A DNA stretch of 64,000 nucleotides from JADJMO01 sp016794445 (GTDB lineage Bacteria > Myxococcota_A > Polyangia > Polyangiales > JADJMO01): assembly GCA_016794445.1 (NCBI GenBank), contig JAEUKC010000254.1, positions 1 to 64,000 of the forward strand. Reading direction: 5' to 3'. The notes below the pieces were generated by a model. The model was not told the DNA's origin. It made no database searches and saw only the letters and a program-made list of their open reading frames with translations. A program made the position numbers and the translations under genes. Positions within the stretch are counted from its first letter, which is position 1, and each line of letters begins with the position of its first letter. Below, piece after piece: positions 24,962 to 34,100 of this stretch.

Positions 24962-26083
24962 TCAGCGCGGAGCGCCGCAGTGGGGGCAGACCAGCGCGTG
25001 CCCCATGGCCTTGCCGCAGGCGCGGCACGCCTCGGCCTTGCTGTCCGGCCGTGGGATCGGGGGCGGTGGGGTCTTCTTGCGGAGCGGCGCGGCGTAGTTG
25101 CCGAGCGCCTCGAGCAGGTTGGGGCTCGAGCTCTCGGCGGGCACGACGCGGAACGAGGTGCTGTCGTCACCGTCGTTCTCGTCCATGCCCATGATCACGA
25201 TCTCGGGCGCGGACTCGTCGATGGGGCTGCGCACGATCCGCGCCTTGGGCGCGGTGGCCGGCGTGTACCCGTGCGAGGGGAACATCGGCTCGCCGGGGGG
25301 CGCCACGAGATCGACGACCAGCGCGGCGAGGTTGTCGGGCGCGCCGCCCTCGTTGCAGGTGTCGATGAGCGCCCGCACCGCCTCGTCCGGGGTCTTGCAC
25401 ACGCGCAGGAGGTCGCTGATGGTCTGGTCGTCGAGGCAGCCGGTGATCCCGTCCGAGCAGAGCAGGTAGCGATCGCCCGGCCGGGTCGGCAGGAAGCGCA
25501 TCGAGACGCGCAGCGGGTCGCCCATGCCGACCGCGCGCGTGATCACGTTCTTGGGCAGCTTGCGGATCACCGCGTCGTCGAGGTCGGGGCGCAGCTCGAG
25601 GATGTCGTTGGCGAGCGAGTGGTCCTCGGTGAGCTGCTCGAGCGCGGCGTCGCGCAGGCGGTAGCAGCGGCTGTCGCCCACGTGGGCGAGGTCGAGGCGG
25701 GTGGCGTCGGGCGAGAAGGCGAGGGCCACGAGCGTGGTGCCCATGCCCTGGTAGGTGTTGCGCGAGCGCGCGACCTCGATCACCTCGCGGTTGGCCGACT
25801 GCACGGCGCGCGAGAGCCGGCGCGCCGACCAGGACATGCCGAGCTCGCCGAGCGGCGGCATCGTCTTGGAGACGGGCGCGGTGGACTCGAAGTGGTGCGC
25901 GACGCTCGCGATGGCGAGCATGCTGGCGACGTTGCCGGCGTTCTGCCCCCCGGCGCCGTCGGCGACCAGGTAGAGGCCGAGATCGGGGCGCACGAGCACC
26001 GCGTCCTCGTTGTGCAGACGGACCTTGCCCGCGTCGGTGGCGCCGGCGGCCGAGATGCGAGGGTTGCGCTGGAGTTCGCTCAC
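24962..26083 (-). CDS. PP2C-family protein phosphatase with C-terminal zinc ribbon
   Basis: Metal-dependent Ser/Thr protein phosphatase of 373 residues, GTG start. PP2C motifs appear in order: TDAGKVRLHNEDA (metal Asp/Glu region), YLVADGAGGQNAG, DLAHVGDSRCYRL, LLCSDGITGCLDD and GGAPDNLAALVVD. The domain ends near residue 245. A linker of about 95 residues leads to a zinc ribbon with CxxC pairs (CRACGK and CPHCGAP) at the extreme C-terminus. It is a natural counterpart for the Ser/Thr kinases of this genome, such as the one at 9483. It lies between apt and cysD on the same strand. Confidence 0.9.
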   Translation of the reverse strand: MSELQRNPRISAAGATDAGKVRLHNEDAVLVRPDLGLYLVADGAGGQNAGNVASMLAIASVAHHFESTAPVSKTMPPLGELGMSWSARRLSRAVQSANREVIEVARSRNTYQGMGTTLVALAFSPDATRLDLAHVGDSRCYRLRDAALEQLTEDHSLANDILELRPDLDDAVIRKLPKNVITRAVGMGDPLRVSMRFLPTRPGDRYLLCSDGITGCLDDQTISDLLRVCKTPDEAVRALIDTCNEGGAPDNLAALVVDLVAPPGEPMFPSHGYTPATAPKARIVRSPIDESAPEIVIMGMDENDGDDSTSFRVVPAESSSPNLLEALGNYAAPLRKKTPPPPIPRPDSKAEACRACGKAMGHALVCPHCGAPR

Positions 26084-26102
26084 CCCGGCGAGGATACGCG
26101 CG

Positions 26103-26639
26103 TCAGCGGTACACCAGCAACGACGACACCTCACCGGCGAGCTTCTGGCGCCCGGCCAGGAAGGCCAGCTCGATCACGAAGGCGTAGCCGATGACCTCAC
26201 CACCTTGACTGGAGGCCAGCGCCGCCGCGGCGGCCGCCGTGCCCCCCGTCGCGAGCAGGTCGTCGACGACCAGCACCCGGGCGCCGGTGGCGAGCGACCC
26301 GACGTGCATCTCGAGGTGCCCCTCGCCGTACTCGAGCGCGTAGGACACCCGGTCCGTCTTCCAGGGCAATTTTCCAGGCTTTCGCACCGGGACGAACGCC
26401 GCGTTGAGCCGGGCCGCGAGCGCCGCCCCGAAGATGAACCCGCGGGACTCGATGGCCACGACGGTGTCGATCCGGCGGTCGACCCAGGCCACGTGCATGG
26501 CGTCGAGGATGGTGTGCAGGGCGCGGGGGTTGCCGAGGAGGGGGGTGATGTCCTTGAAGACGATCCCAGGCTTCGGGAAATCCGGGACGTCCCGGACCAG
26601 ACCCCGGAGGTAGGCGTCGCGGTCGAGGGTGAGGGGCAT
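26103..26639 (-). CDS. apt: Adenine phosphoribosyltransferase
   Basis: Purine-salvage enzyme converting adenine and PRPP to AMP. At 178 residues it has the usual length. N-terminal DVPDFPKPGIVFKDITPLL and AIESRGFIFGAALA are signature segments. The PRPP-binding motif VLVVDDLLATGGTA is intact near residue 125, and the hood motif RKPGKLPW precedes it. The ATG at 26639 follows no long reading upstream with conservation. The longer in-frame start is rejected because it would add a non-conserved, low-quality N-terminus. Nineteen bases separate it from the PP2C gene. Confidence 0.95.
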   Translation of the reverse strand: MPLTLDRDAYLRGLVRDVPDFPKPGIVFKDITPLLGNPRALHTILDAMHVAWVDRRIDTVVAIESRGFIFGAALAARLNAAFVPVRKPGKLPWKTDRVSYALEYGEGHLEMHVGSLATGARVLVVDDLLATGGTAAAAAALASSQGGEVIGYAFVIELAFLAGRQKLAGEVSSLLVYR

Positions 26640-26760
26640 GCGGCGAACGAGTCTAGACGCCGCGCGCTCCCCGTTCGACACCTCGATCGCAACCGGCCCT
26701 GGTCTTTCGGCATCTCGCCGAGGCTCCGGGCTCCCTCGCTCTGGTCCAGTCCGGCCCCCC

Positions 26761-28686
26761 ATGCGCAGGCTCAAGAACCACCTCCCCCTTCTCCTCGCCA
26801 GCATCTGCGCGGCCTCCCTGGCGACCGCGCCCGATGCGCGCGCCGTCGACTGCGACGTCAAGGCGTCCACCTGCCTCGACTCCGACGCGCTGTGGCCGGT
26901 CGCGGGAGATTCCACCTTCTATTCGCTCGGCGCGGGGCGCACCCTGCAGAAGGGTCGCTTCGGCGTCGGCCTCACCACGTCCTGGCAGAAGGACCCGATC
27001 CTGTTCCGCACGAGCCCCAACGGGCCCGCGGGCTCGGTCGAGATCCAAGGCGTGGGTCACCAGGTCGTCGGCGCGCTGCTGTTCTCGTACGGCCTGCTCG
27101 ACAAGCTCGAGGTCACCATGGTGGCCCCGCTCACGTTCTACCAGGACGGCGTCGGCGTCTCGGCCAAGGACGGCAAGACCGACGCGATCACGAGCAACGG
27201 CGTGCGATCGGTCCGCCTCGGCGCCGCGTATTCGCTCGTCTCGCTGCCGCGCGTCGGCGAAGTGCGGGGCGTCGGCGTGGTCGCGCGGCTCGACTTCGCG
27301 CTGCCCACCGGCGACAGGGACGCCTACGGGAGCGAGTCCGGCGTGGCCGTCGCGCCGTCGATCGCCGTCGAGGATCGCCTCGGACCGTTCGTCTTCGGCG
27401 CCAACCTCGGCGCGCGCCTGCGCAAGCGAGTCACCCTCCTCGACACCAACTTCGGCTCCCAGCTCGTCCTCGGGGTCGGCGCGTCGCTCACCGTCGACCG
27501 GGCCCACGCGCTCTCGTTCGGCGCCGAGGCGTTCTCGCTGCCTTCGCTCGTCGACCGCGGCGCCTCCCCGGCGCAGTGGCTGGTCGGCGCGCGCTGGAGC
27601 GAGCTGCTCGGCGGCGATCTGTCGATCCACCTCGGCGGTGGGGGCAGCCTCCGCGGCTCCGGCAACGCGCAGCTCACCGACCCGCGCTACCGCTTCGTGC
27701 TCGACGTCCGCTACGCGCCGAGCGGCCACGACCAGGACGGCGACGGCGTCCCCGACGCGCTCGACAAGTGCCCGAGCGAACCCGAGGACAAGGACGGCTT
27801 CCAGGACGAGGACGGCTGCCCCGAACTGGACAACGACGCGGACGGCATCCCCGACGCCAAGGACAAGTGCCCGAACGAGGCCGAGGACAAGGACGGCTTC
27901 GAGGACGACGACGGCTGCCCGGAGCCGGATCGCGACGGTGACGGCATCAAGGACAAGGTCGACAAGTGCCCTGATCAGGCCGAAGACAAGAACGGCTACC
28001 AGGACGACGACGGCTGCCCCGAGGGTGGCCCGCCGAAGACGCCCCCCATGCAGTGCGCGGACGGCAGCTTCGCCAAGCCGGGCGACAAGTGCGACAGCGA
28101 CAAGGACGGCAAGACGGACGACGTCGACGTCTGCCCGCTGGTCGCCGAGGACTACGACGGCCTCATGGACGACGACGGCTGCCCCGAGAAGGACGCCGAC
28201 GAGGACGGTGTCGGCGACGCGGTCGACAAGTGCCCGCTCGAGCCCGAGACCATCGACGGCAAGGACGACGACGACGGGTGCCCCGAGCCCGGCGCGCACA
28301 GCAAGGTCACGTTCGTCTCCGGCGCGATCGAGGTGGAGGGCGGGCTCGCGTTCGCCCCCGGCTCTTCGGTCGTGACCAAGCCGATGAAGGCGCAGATCGC
28401 CATGATCGCCCAGCGGCTGCAGGGCCTCGTCGATCGCGGCGTCGAGAAGATCGTCGTCGAGGGCTGGGCCGACAAGGCGGGCGAGAACGCGGCGAACGAG
28501 AAGCTCGCCACCGCGCGCGCCGAGGCCATCGGCAAGGCGCTCGAGGCCGCCGGCATCCCATCGGGCCTCGTGAAGGGCAAGCCGGGCGACCTCGGCGACC
28601 CGCCCGCCAAGGGCAAGCCCAACTACCTCGTCACCGTGCGCACCAAGCGCAAGGCCCCGCTCACGGGCAAACCCAAGGAGCCCTGA
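26761..28686 (+). CDS. Outer-membrane protein with TSP3 calcium repeats and OmpA domain
   Basis: Predicted 641-residue outer-membrane protein. A signal peptide (about 1-27, ending DARAVD) precedes a ~300-residue beta-barrel-like region rich in alternating strands. Then come thrombospondin type-3 calcium-binding repeats (about 324-510; units such as DGDGVPDALDKCP and EDDDGCPE). A C-terminal OmpA-like peptidoglycan-binding domain covers about 515-635 (GGLAFAPGSSVV, then IVVEGWADKAG, the usual ...GHTD position, and EKLATARAEAIGKAL). The likely role is to link outer membrane and peptidoglycan. It is divergent from apt, 121 bases apart. Confidence 0.88.
   Translation: MRRLKNHLPLLLASICAASLATAPDARAVDCDVKASTCLDSDALWPVAGDSTFYSLGAGRTLQKGRFGVGLTTSWQKDPILFRTSPNGPAGSVEIQGVGHQVVGALLFSYGLLDKLEVTMVAPLTFYQDGVGVSAKDGKTDAITSNGVRSVRLGAAYSLVSLPRVGEVRGVGVVARLDFALPTGDRDAYGSESGVAVAPSIAVEDRLGPFVFGANLGARLRKRVTLLDTNFGSQLVLGVGASLTVDRAHALSFGAEAFSLPSLVDRGASPAQWLVGARWSELLGGDLSIHLGGGGSLRGSGNAQLTDPRYRFVLDVRYAPSGHDQDGDGVPDALDKCPSEPEDKDGFQDEDGCPELDNDADGIPDAKDKCPNEAEDKDGFEDDDGCPEPDRDGDGIKDKVDKCPDQAEDKNGYQDDDGCPEGGPPKTPPMQCADGSFAKPGDKCDSDKDGKTDDVDVCPLVAEDYDGLMDDDGCPEKDADEDGVGDAVDKCPLEPETIDGKDDDDGCPEPGAHSKVTFVSGAIEVEGGLAFAPGSSVVTKPMKAQIAMIAQRLQGLVDRGVEKIVVEGWADKAGENAANEKLATARAEAIGKALEAAGIPSGLVKGKPGDLGDPPAKGKPNYLVTVRTKRKAPLTGKPKEP
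27730..28290 (+). repeat. TSP3 repeat tract inside the OmpA-family gene
   Basis: Five to six imperfect units of about 36 residues built on DxDGDGxxDxxDKCP and EDKDGFxDxDGCPE. Asp-rich loops of this type bind calcium in thrombospondin repeats. A non-repeat insert rich in Pro/Lys interrupts the array around 28030-28090. Confidence 0.85.
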
Positions 28687-28736
28687 GCCCTACTGGAGCG
28701 GCTGCCCGTGGACGCGGCCGCCGCGCGCTGCGCTCG

Positions 28737-29714
28737 CTACTTCGTGCACGTGGCGGGGTCGCGGACGCGGCAGACGTTGGCGATGCACGTGGCGGTCGGG
28801 AGGCAGTTGGGACCGGACGCGAGATCGCCCGAGGTGGTCTTGCAGGCCTCGCCGTCCTTCGCGGCGGGCTTGCAGGTCCCGAGCAGCTTGGCCTTGGCGA
28901 TGTCGAGCCCCTCGCAGAAGCCGGACTTCTCGCACAGGGTGACGTCGGCGATCTTGGCACCGGCCATGTGCAGGCCGCACTCCTTCCCTTCGCCGACGAG
29001 CAGGAGCTTCTCGCACTTCTTGCCGATGCAGACCAGCCCCTTGCGCATGTCGCACGAGACCCCGGCCTTGTCGTCGCAAGCATCTCCGAGGTTCTGCGCC
29101 TGCGTCGCGCACTTGCCCGCCGCGCAGTCGAGGAACGCGCCGCACGGGTGGCCGACGTCGCAGGTCGCGCCCACGCCCGCCGACTTCACGCACTTGCCGT
29201 CGTTGCAGTCGAGTCCGGTCGGGCAGTCGTTGCCCACACACGCGGCGCCCTCGGCGGGCTTCGGGCCGCACGAACCGCACGTCGCCGCGGACTCGTCGAG
29301 CGCGCAGAAGCCGCTCTTGCACTGGCTGTCGTCGCCGCACCCCTTGCCGTCGTCGACCAGGCCGGGCGGCGGCACGCAGTCCGGCGTCTGCCCGCCCTCG
29401 AACAGGGCCTGGCAGTCGAGCCCCGGCACCGAGGCGACGCACTTGGTGAGGAAGGCCGCGGTGAAGCCCGTGTTCGGCGCGGTGACCGTGCGCTTGCACG
29501 CCTCCTGGAAGCGAGACTTGCACGTGGCCAGGTCGCCGTAGCCGAGCTGGACGTAGATGCCCGCACAACCCTGCGCCTTGTTGCAGAAGCTCTCGGCGTA
29601 GCTCGCGCACTGCTCCTCGGGGGTCGCCGTCGGCGTCGTCGAGCTGCTGCTCGAACACCCGAACCAGAAGGCAGCGAAGGTCACGACGACGGTGGCAGTG
29701 GCGGCAAAGCGCAT
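28737..29714 (-). CDS. Cys-rich predicted lipoprotein
   Basis: Unrecognised 325-residue envelope protein. The ATG at 29714 has a strong GGGAGGACAAC upstream. The signal peptide ends in a lipobox-like FWFGC followed by a Ser run. The rest contains about 30 Cys in pairs spaced like small disulfide modules (for example GCGDDSQCKSGFCALDESAATCGSC, so abridged as C-x-D-D-x-Q-C-x4-C). These resemble the Cys modules of the giant protein at 31163 in a looser form. It converges on the OmpA gene with 50 bases between, where I see no clear terminator, and is divergent from the FAD enzyme. Confidence 0.72.
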   Translation of the reverse strand: MRFAATATVVVTFAAFWFGCSSSSSTTPTATPEEQCASYAESFCNKAQGCAGIYVQLGYGDLATCKSRFQEACKRTVTAPNTGFTAAFLTKCVASVPGLDCQALFEGGQTPDCVPPPGLVDDGKGCGDDSQCKSGFCALDESAATCGSCGPKPAEGAACVGNDCPTGLDCNDGKCVKSAGVGATCDVGHPCGAFLDCAAGKCATQAQNLGDACDDKAGVSCDMRKGLVCIGKKCEKLLLVGEGKECGLHMAGAKIADVTLCEKSGFCEGLDIAKAKLLGTCKPAAKDGEACKTTSGDLASGPNCLPTATCIANVCRVRDPATCTK

Positions 29715-29875
29715 GTTGTCCTCCCTTGTGGGCTCGGCGAAGCGCGAATGGAGTCGTCCAGCAACTCCCGTGCTCCGTCGGAGCCCAGCGTTTCCGAACG
29801 TATCGTGAACCGGAGGTTCCGGGGACCACCGTGCCGCCCCTTCACACGCGCACCCTGTACGCATACGACCGACCC

Positions 29876-31147
29876 ATGGACTCCGTGCGTCACCTCATCG
29901 TCGGCGCGGGCGTGAGCGGCCTGGCCACCGCCGCGGCCCTCACCGACCCCGACTACCTCGTGCTCGAAGCCGACCGGGAGATCGGCGGGTACTGCAAGAC
30001 GATCGTGCGCGACGGGTTCGTGTGGGACTACTCGGGGCACTTCTTCCACTTCAAGCGCCCCGAGATCGAGCGGTGGCTGCGCGACCGGATGCCCGGGCAG
30101 CGGATCCGCACCGTCGACAAGAAGTCCTTCATCGCCTACGGCGGGCGCTGGCTCGACTTCCCGTTCCAGAAGAACATCCACCAGCTCCCGCAGGACGAGT
30201 TCATCGAGTGCCTGCACGACCTCTACTTCGCGCGCGCGCCCGGCCAGGCGGCAGCCCAGGAGAGCAACTTCAAGGAGATGCTCTACGCCCGGTTCGGCCG
30301 CGGCATCGCCGAGAAGTTCCTCATCCCCTACAACGAGAAGCTGTACGCCACCGACCTCGCCACCCTCGATCGAGACGCGATGGGCCGGTTCTTCCCGCAC
30401 GCCGATCTGACCGACATCGTCCGCAACATGAAGGTCGCGGACAACGCGAGCTACAACGCCACGTTCACCTACCCCGAGGGCGGCGCCATCGAGTACGTGC
30501 GCGCCCTCGCGAGCGCGGTGGATCCGGCGAAGATCGTCCTCGGCGAGCGCCTCGTGGGCATCGACCTGCGCGCGCGCGTGGCGCGCACCGACCGCCGGGA
30601 GATCCGCTTCGACAAGCTCGTCTCGTCGGCGCCGTTCGACAAGCTCGCGCGCATGACCGGGCTCGCCCACGACCCGAGCGTGTTCACCTGGAACAAGGTG
30701 CTGGTGTTCAACCTGGGCTTCGACAAGAAGGGCCCGAAGAACGTGCACTGGGTCTACTACCCGAACCGCGCCCGCAGCTTCTATCGGCTCGGGTTCTACG
30801 ACAACATCTTCGACACCGATCGCCTGAGCCTCTACGTCGAGCTCGGCTACCCGAAAGACGCCGTGGTGGACGACGCGGTCATCGCCGCCGCCAAGGCGCG
30901 CGTCCTCGAGGACCTGCGGGCCGAGGGCGTGATCGACACCCACGCGCTCGTCGCCGATCACCACGTGGTGATGGACCCGGCCTACGTGCACATCACCCAG
31001 GGCTCGCTCGCCGAGCACGCGCGGCTCTCGCGGATCCTGCGCGCCAACGGCGTGTTCTCGATCGGACGCTACGGTGGGTGGACCTACTGCAGCATCGAGG
31101 ACAACATCGTCGAGGCGCGCGCGCTGGCCGCGGATTTCGCGGTCTGA
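29876..31147 (+). CDS. FAD-dependent oxidoreductase, UDP-galactopyranose-mutase/amine-oxidase-like
   Basis: Cytoplasmic flavoprotein of 423 residues. An N-terminal Rossmann FAD motif (HLIVGAGVSGLATAAAL, about 6-22) is followed by LVLEADREIGGYCKT, the second FAD element. A C-terminal FAD motif (GRYGGWTYCSIEDNI, about 398-412) closes the protein. The middle part (FHFKRPEIERWL, then FPFQKNIHQLP) resembles the UDP-galactopyranose-mutase-like NAD(P)-binding_8 enzymes often found in polysaccharide loci. I cannot tell a true mutase from an amine-oxidase relative. The 161-base divergent region to the Cys-rich lipoprotein probably contains promoters, but I see no strong match. Confidence 0.82.
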   Translation: MDSVRHLIVGAGVSGLATAAALTDPDYLVLEADREIGGYCKTIVRDGFVWDYSGHFFHFKRPEIERWLRDRMPGQRIRTVDKKSFIAYGGRWLDFPFQKNIHQLPQDEFIECLHDLYFARAPGQAAAQESNFKEMLYARFGRGIAEKFLIPYNEKLYATDLATLDRDAMGRFFPHADLTDIVRNMKVADNASYNATFTYPEGGAIEYVRALASAVDPAKIVLGERLVGIDLRARVARTDRREIRFDKLVSSAPFDKLARMTGLAHDPSVFTWNKVLVFNLGFDKKGPKNVHWVYYPNRARSFYRLGFYDNIFDTDRLSLYVELGYPKDAVVDDAVIAAAKARVLEDLRAEGVIDTHALVADHHVVMDPAYVHITQGSLAEHARLSRILRANGVFSIGRYGGWTYCSIEDNIVEARALAADFAV

Positions 31148-31162
31148 TCGGAGGTCCGTGAC

Positions 31163-34100
31163 CTAGCGCCGCCGACGCCGCGCGAGGGCGGCGCCGAGGG
31201 CGAGGAGCGCGAACGGCGCCGCGGTGGTGGGCGCGTAGGTCGTGCGGCAGCCGCAGCCACCACCCTCCTGGAACGGGAGCTCCGGGCTCGCGTCGGCGTC
31301 GTCGGCCGCGCTGTCGGTGACCACACTGCCGTCGTCGCCCGCGTCGGCGGCGTCGGTCGCGCCGTCGGCCGTCGCGTCCGCGGCGTCGGGATCGGCGTCG
31401 GTGGCGCCGTCGGTCGCGTCGGGGTCGGCGTCGCCGCCGTCGGTGCCGGCGTCGCCCGCGTCGCTGCCGCCCGAGCACGCGCCCGCGACGCAGGTCCCGC
31501 CGCCGGGGCAGAGGTCCCCTTCGTCGGTGCTGCCGTTGCAGTTGTCGTCGACGCCGTTGCAGGACTCGGTCGTCGAGGTGCCGGGCTTGCACTTGGTGGC
31601 GTCGACGCCGTCGCACGAGCCCTTGCACGCGCCGGTGCCCTCGCAGGCCGGGCGGCCGGGGCGTGGGTCACCGGTGTTCGTGGTGCAGGTGCCCTCCTTG
31701 CCCTTGAGGTCGCAGCCCTCGCACTGGCCGCTGCACGCCTTGTCGCAGCAGAGCCCGTCCACGCAGAAGCCCGAGTTGCACTGCGAGGTCGCGCTGCAGG
31801 TGCTGCCGTTGGCGAGCTTCGGCTTGCACACGCCGCCCGAGCAGAACGTGGTCGTGGTGCAGTCGGTGTCGGTCGCGCAGTCGCCGAGGCAGGCCTTGGC
31901 GCCGCACGAGAACGGCGTGCAGTCCTGGGTCTTCTTGGCGGGGCAGTTGCCCGTGCCGCTGCACTTGGCCTCGAGGGTCGCGACGCCGCTCGTGCAGGTG
32001 CCCGCGCGACACACGGTCTCGGCGGCGGGGTACTTGCAGCTCGTGCGCACGGTGCCGTCGCACAGGCCGCCGCAGAGCGACCCGTCGCTCGCGCAGTCGG
32101 CGCGCGTGCCCACCGGGGCGCCGGTCACCGCGGAGCAGGTGCCGGCCTTGCCCGGCAGGTTGCACGCCTCGCACTGACCGCTGCACGAGGTGTCGCAGCA
32201 CACGCCGTCGATGCAGTTGCCGGCGCCGCACTGGGTGCCGGAGATGCAGGGCGAGCCGTTGCCCAGCTTGCCGATGCACTCGCCGCCGCCGCAGAACGTG
32301 CCGGTCGTGCACTCGCTGTCCGCGGCGCAGGTCGTGGCGCAGGCCGTGCCCGCGCACTTGTAAGGAGCGCACGTGGTGGTGGCGAGCGTCGGGCACTTGC
32401 CGCTGCCGTCGCAGCTGGCCGGCGAGGTGGCGATGCCCGCCGCACACGAGGCTGCGCGGCAGGTGGTCGTCCCGGCCGGGTAGGTGCAGCCGAGGCCGTC
32501 GACGCCGTTGCACGCGCCGCTGCAGGAGGAGCCGTCGGTGACGCAGCTCGCGCGACCACCGACCGGGGCGCCGGTGACCGCCGAGCAGGTGCCCGTCGTG
32601 CACGACTGGCACTGGCCGGCGCAGCCCGCGTTGCAGCACACGCCGTCGACGCAGAACCCGCTCGTGCACTCGCTGGTGAGCGCGCAGGTGACGCCGTTGG
32701 CCTTCTTCGGCTTGCAGCTGCCGCCCGCGCAGTAGTTGCCCGAGGCGCAGTCGCCGTCGGTCGCGCAGCCTCCGGCGCACACGCTGCCGACGCAGGCGAA
32801 GGCGCCGCACGACACCGTGGAGATCGCGGGGCAAGCGCCCGCGCCGTTGCAGCCCGCCGGGAGGGTGGCGGTGCCAGAGGTGCACGAGGCCGCGCGGCAC
32901 GAGGTGGAGCTCGTGGGGTAGGCGCAGGCCGTCGCGGTGACGCCATCGCAGGTCCCGCCGCACGCGGAGCCATCGGTGGTGCAGGCGGCGCGAGGAGCGA
33001 TGGGCGCGCCGGTGACCGCGCGGCAGCTGCCGAGGCTCCCGGCGATGTTGCAGGCCTCGCACTGCGAGGTGCAGCTCGAGTTGCAGCAGAAGCCGTCGGC
33101 GCAGAATCCGCTCGAGCACTGGCCGGCGGAGGTGCAGGCCACGCCGAGGCCGAGCATCGCCGCGCAGTGACCGGTGCCGTCGCAGTAGTTGCCGCTCGCG
33201 CAGTCGCTGGTGGCTGCGCAGGTGCTCGGGCACGCGGCGGCCGTCCCCTTGCAGAGATAGGGCGCGCAAGAGGGCGATCCCGCGCCGCTCACGAGGGTGC
33301 ACGTGCCGTTGACCGTCGCGCCGAGCGCCGCCGCGCACACGTCGCAGCCGCCGCCGCAGGCCGTGTTGCAGCAGAACCCGTCGGCGCAGAAGCCGCTCGT
33401 GCACTGGCCGGCGGACGAGCAGCTCGAGCCGGGGCCGAGCTTCGGCGAGCAGTGGCTCGTCGCATCGCAGTAGTTGCCCGAGGCGCAGTCCGACGACGAC
33501 GCGCAGGTGGCCGGGCACGTGGAGGTGGTGCCACGGCACAGGTAGGGAGAGCAGCTCGGCGCGCCGCCGCCGCTCACGTTGGTGCAGGTGCCGTTGGCGC
33601 TCGCGCCGAGCGCCGCCGAGCACACGTCGCAGCTCCCGCTGCAGCCGCTGTTGCAGCAGAACCCGTCCACGCAGTTGCCGCTCGAGCACTGCACGGCCGA
33701 GCTGCAGACCGCGCCGAGACCGAGCTTGCTCACGCACTTGCTCGTGCCGTCGCAGTAGCTGCCCGAGACGCAGTCGCTGGTGGTGCCGCAGCTGGCCGGA
33801 CAGGTCGCGGTGGTCCCCTTGCACAGGTACGGCGCGCAGCTCGGCGAGCCGCCACCGCTCACGCTGGTGCAGGTGCCGTTGGCGCTCGCCCCGAGGGCCG
33901 CGGAGCAGGCGTCGCACGAGCCGCTGCACGAGGTGTTGCAGCAGAACCCGTCGACGCAGTTGCCGCTCGTGCACTGGTTGGCCGCGGTGCAGGCGTTGCC
34001 GTCACCGAGCTTGGCCGTACACTTGCTCGCGCCGTCGCAATAGTTGCCGGTGCGGCACGCAGCGTCGCTCGCGCAGGTGGTCGGGCAGGCCGAAGAAGAG

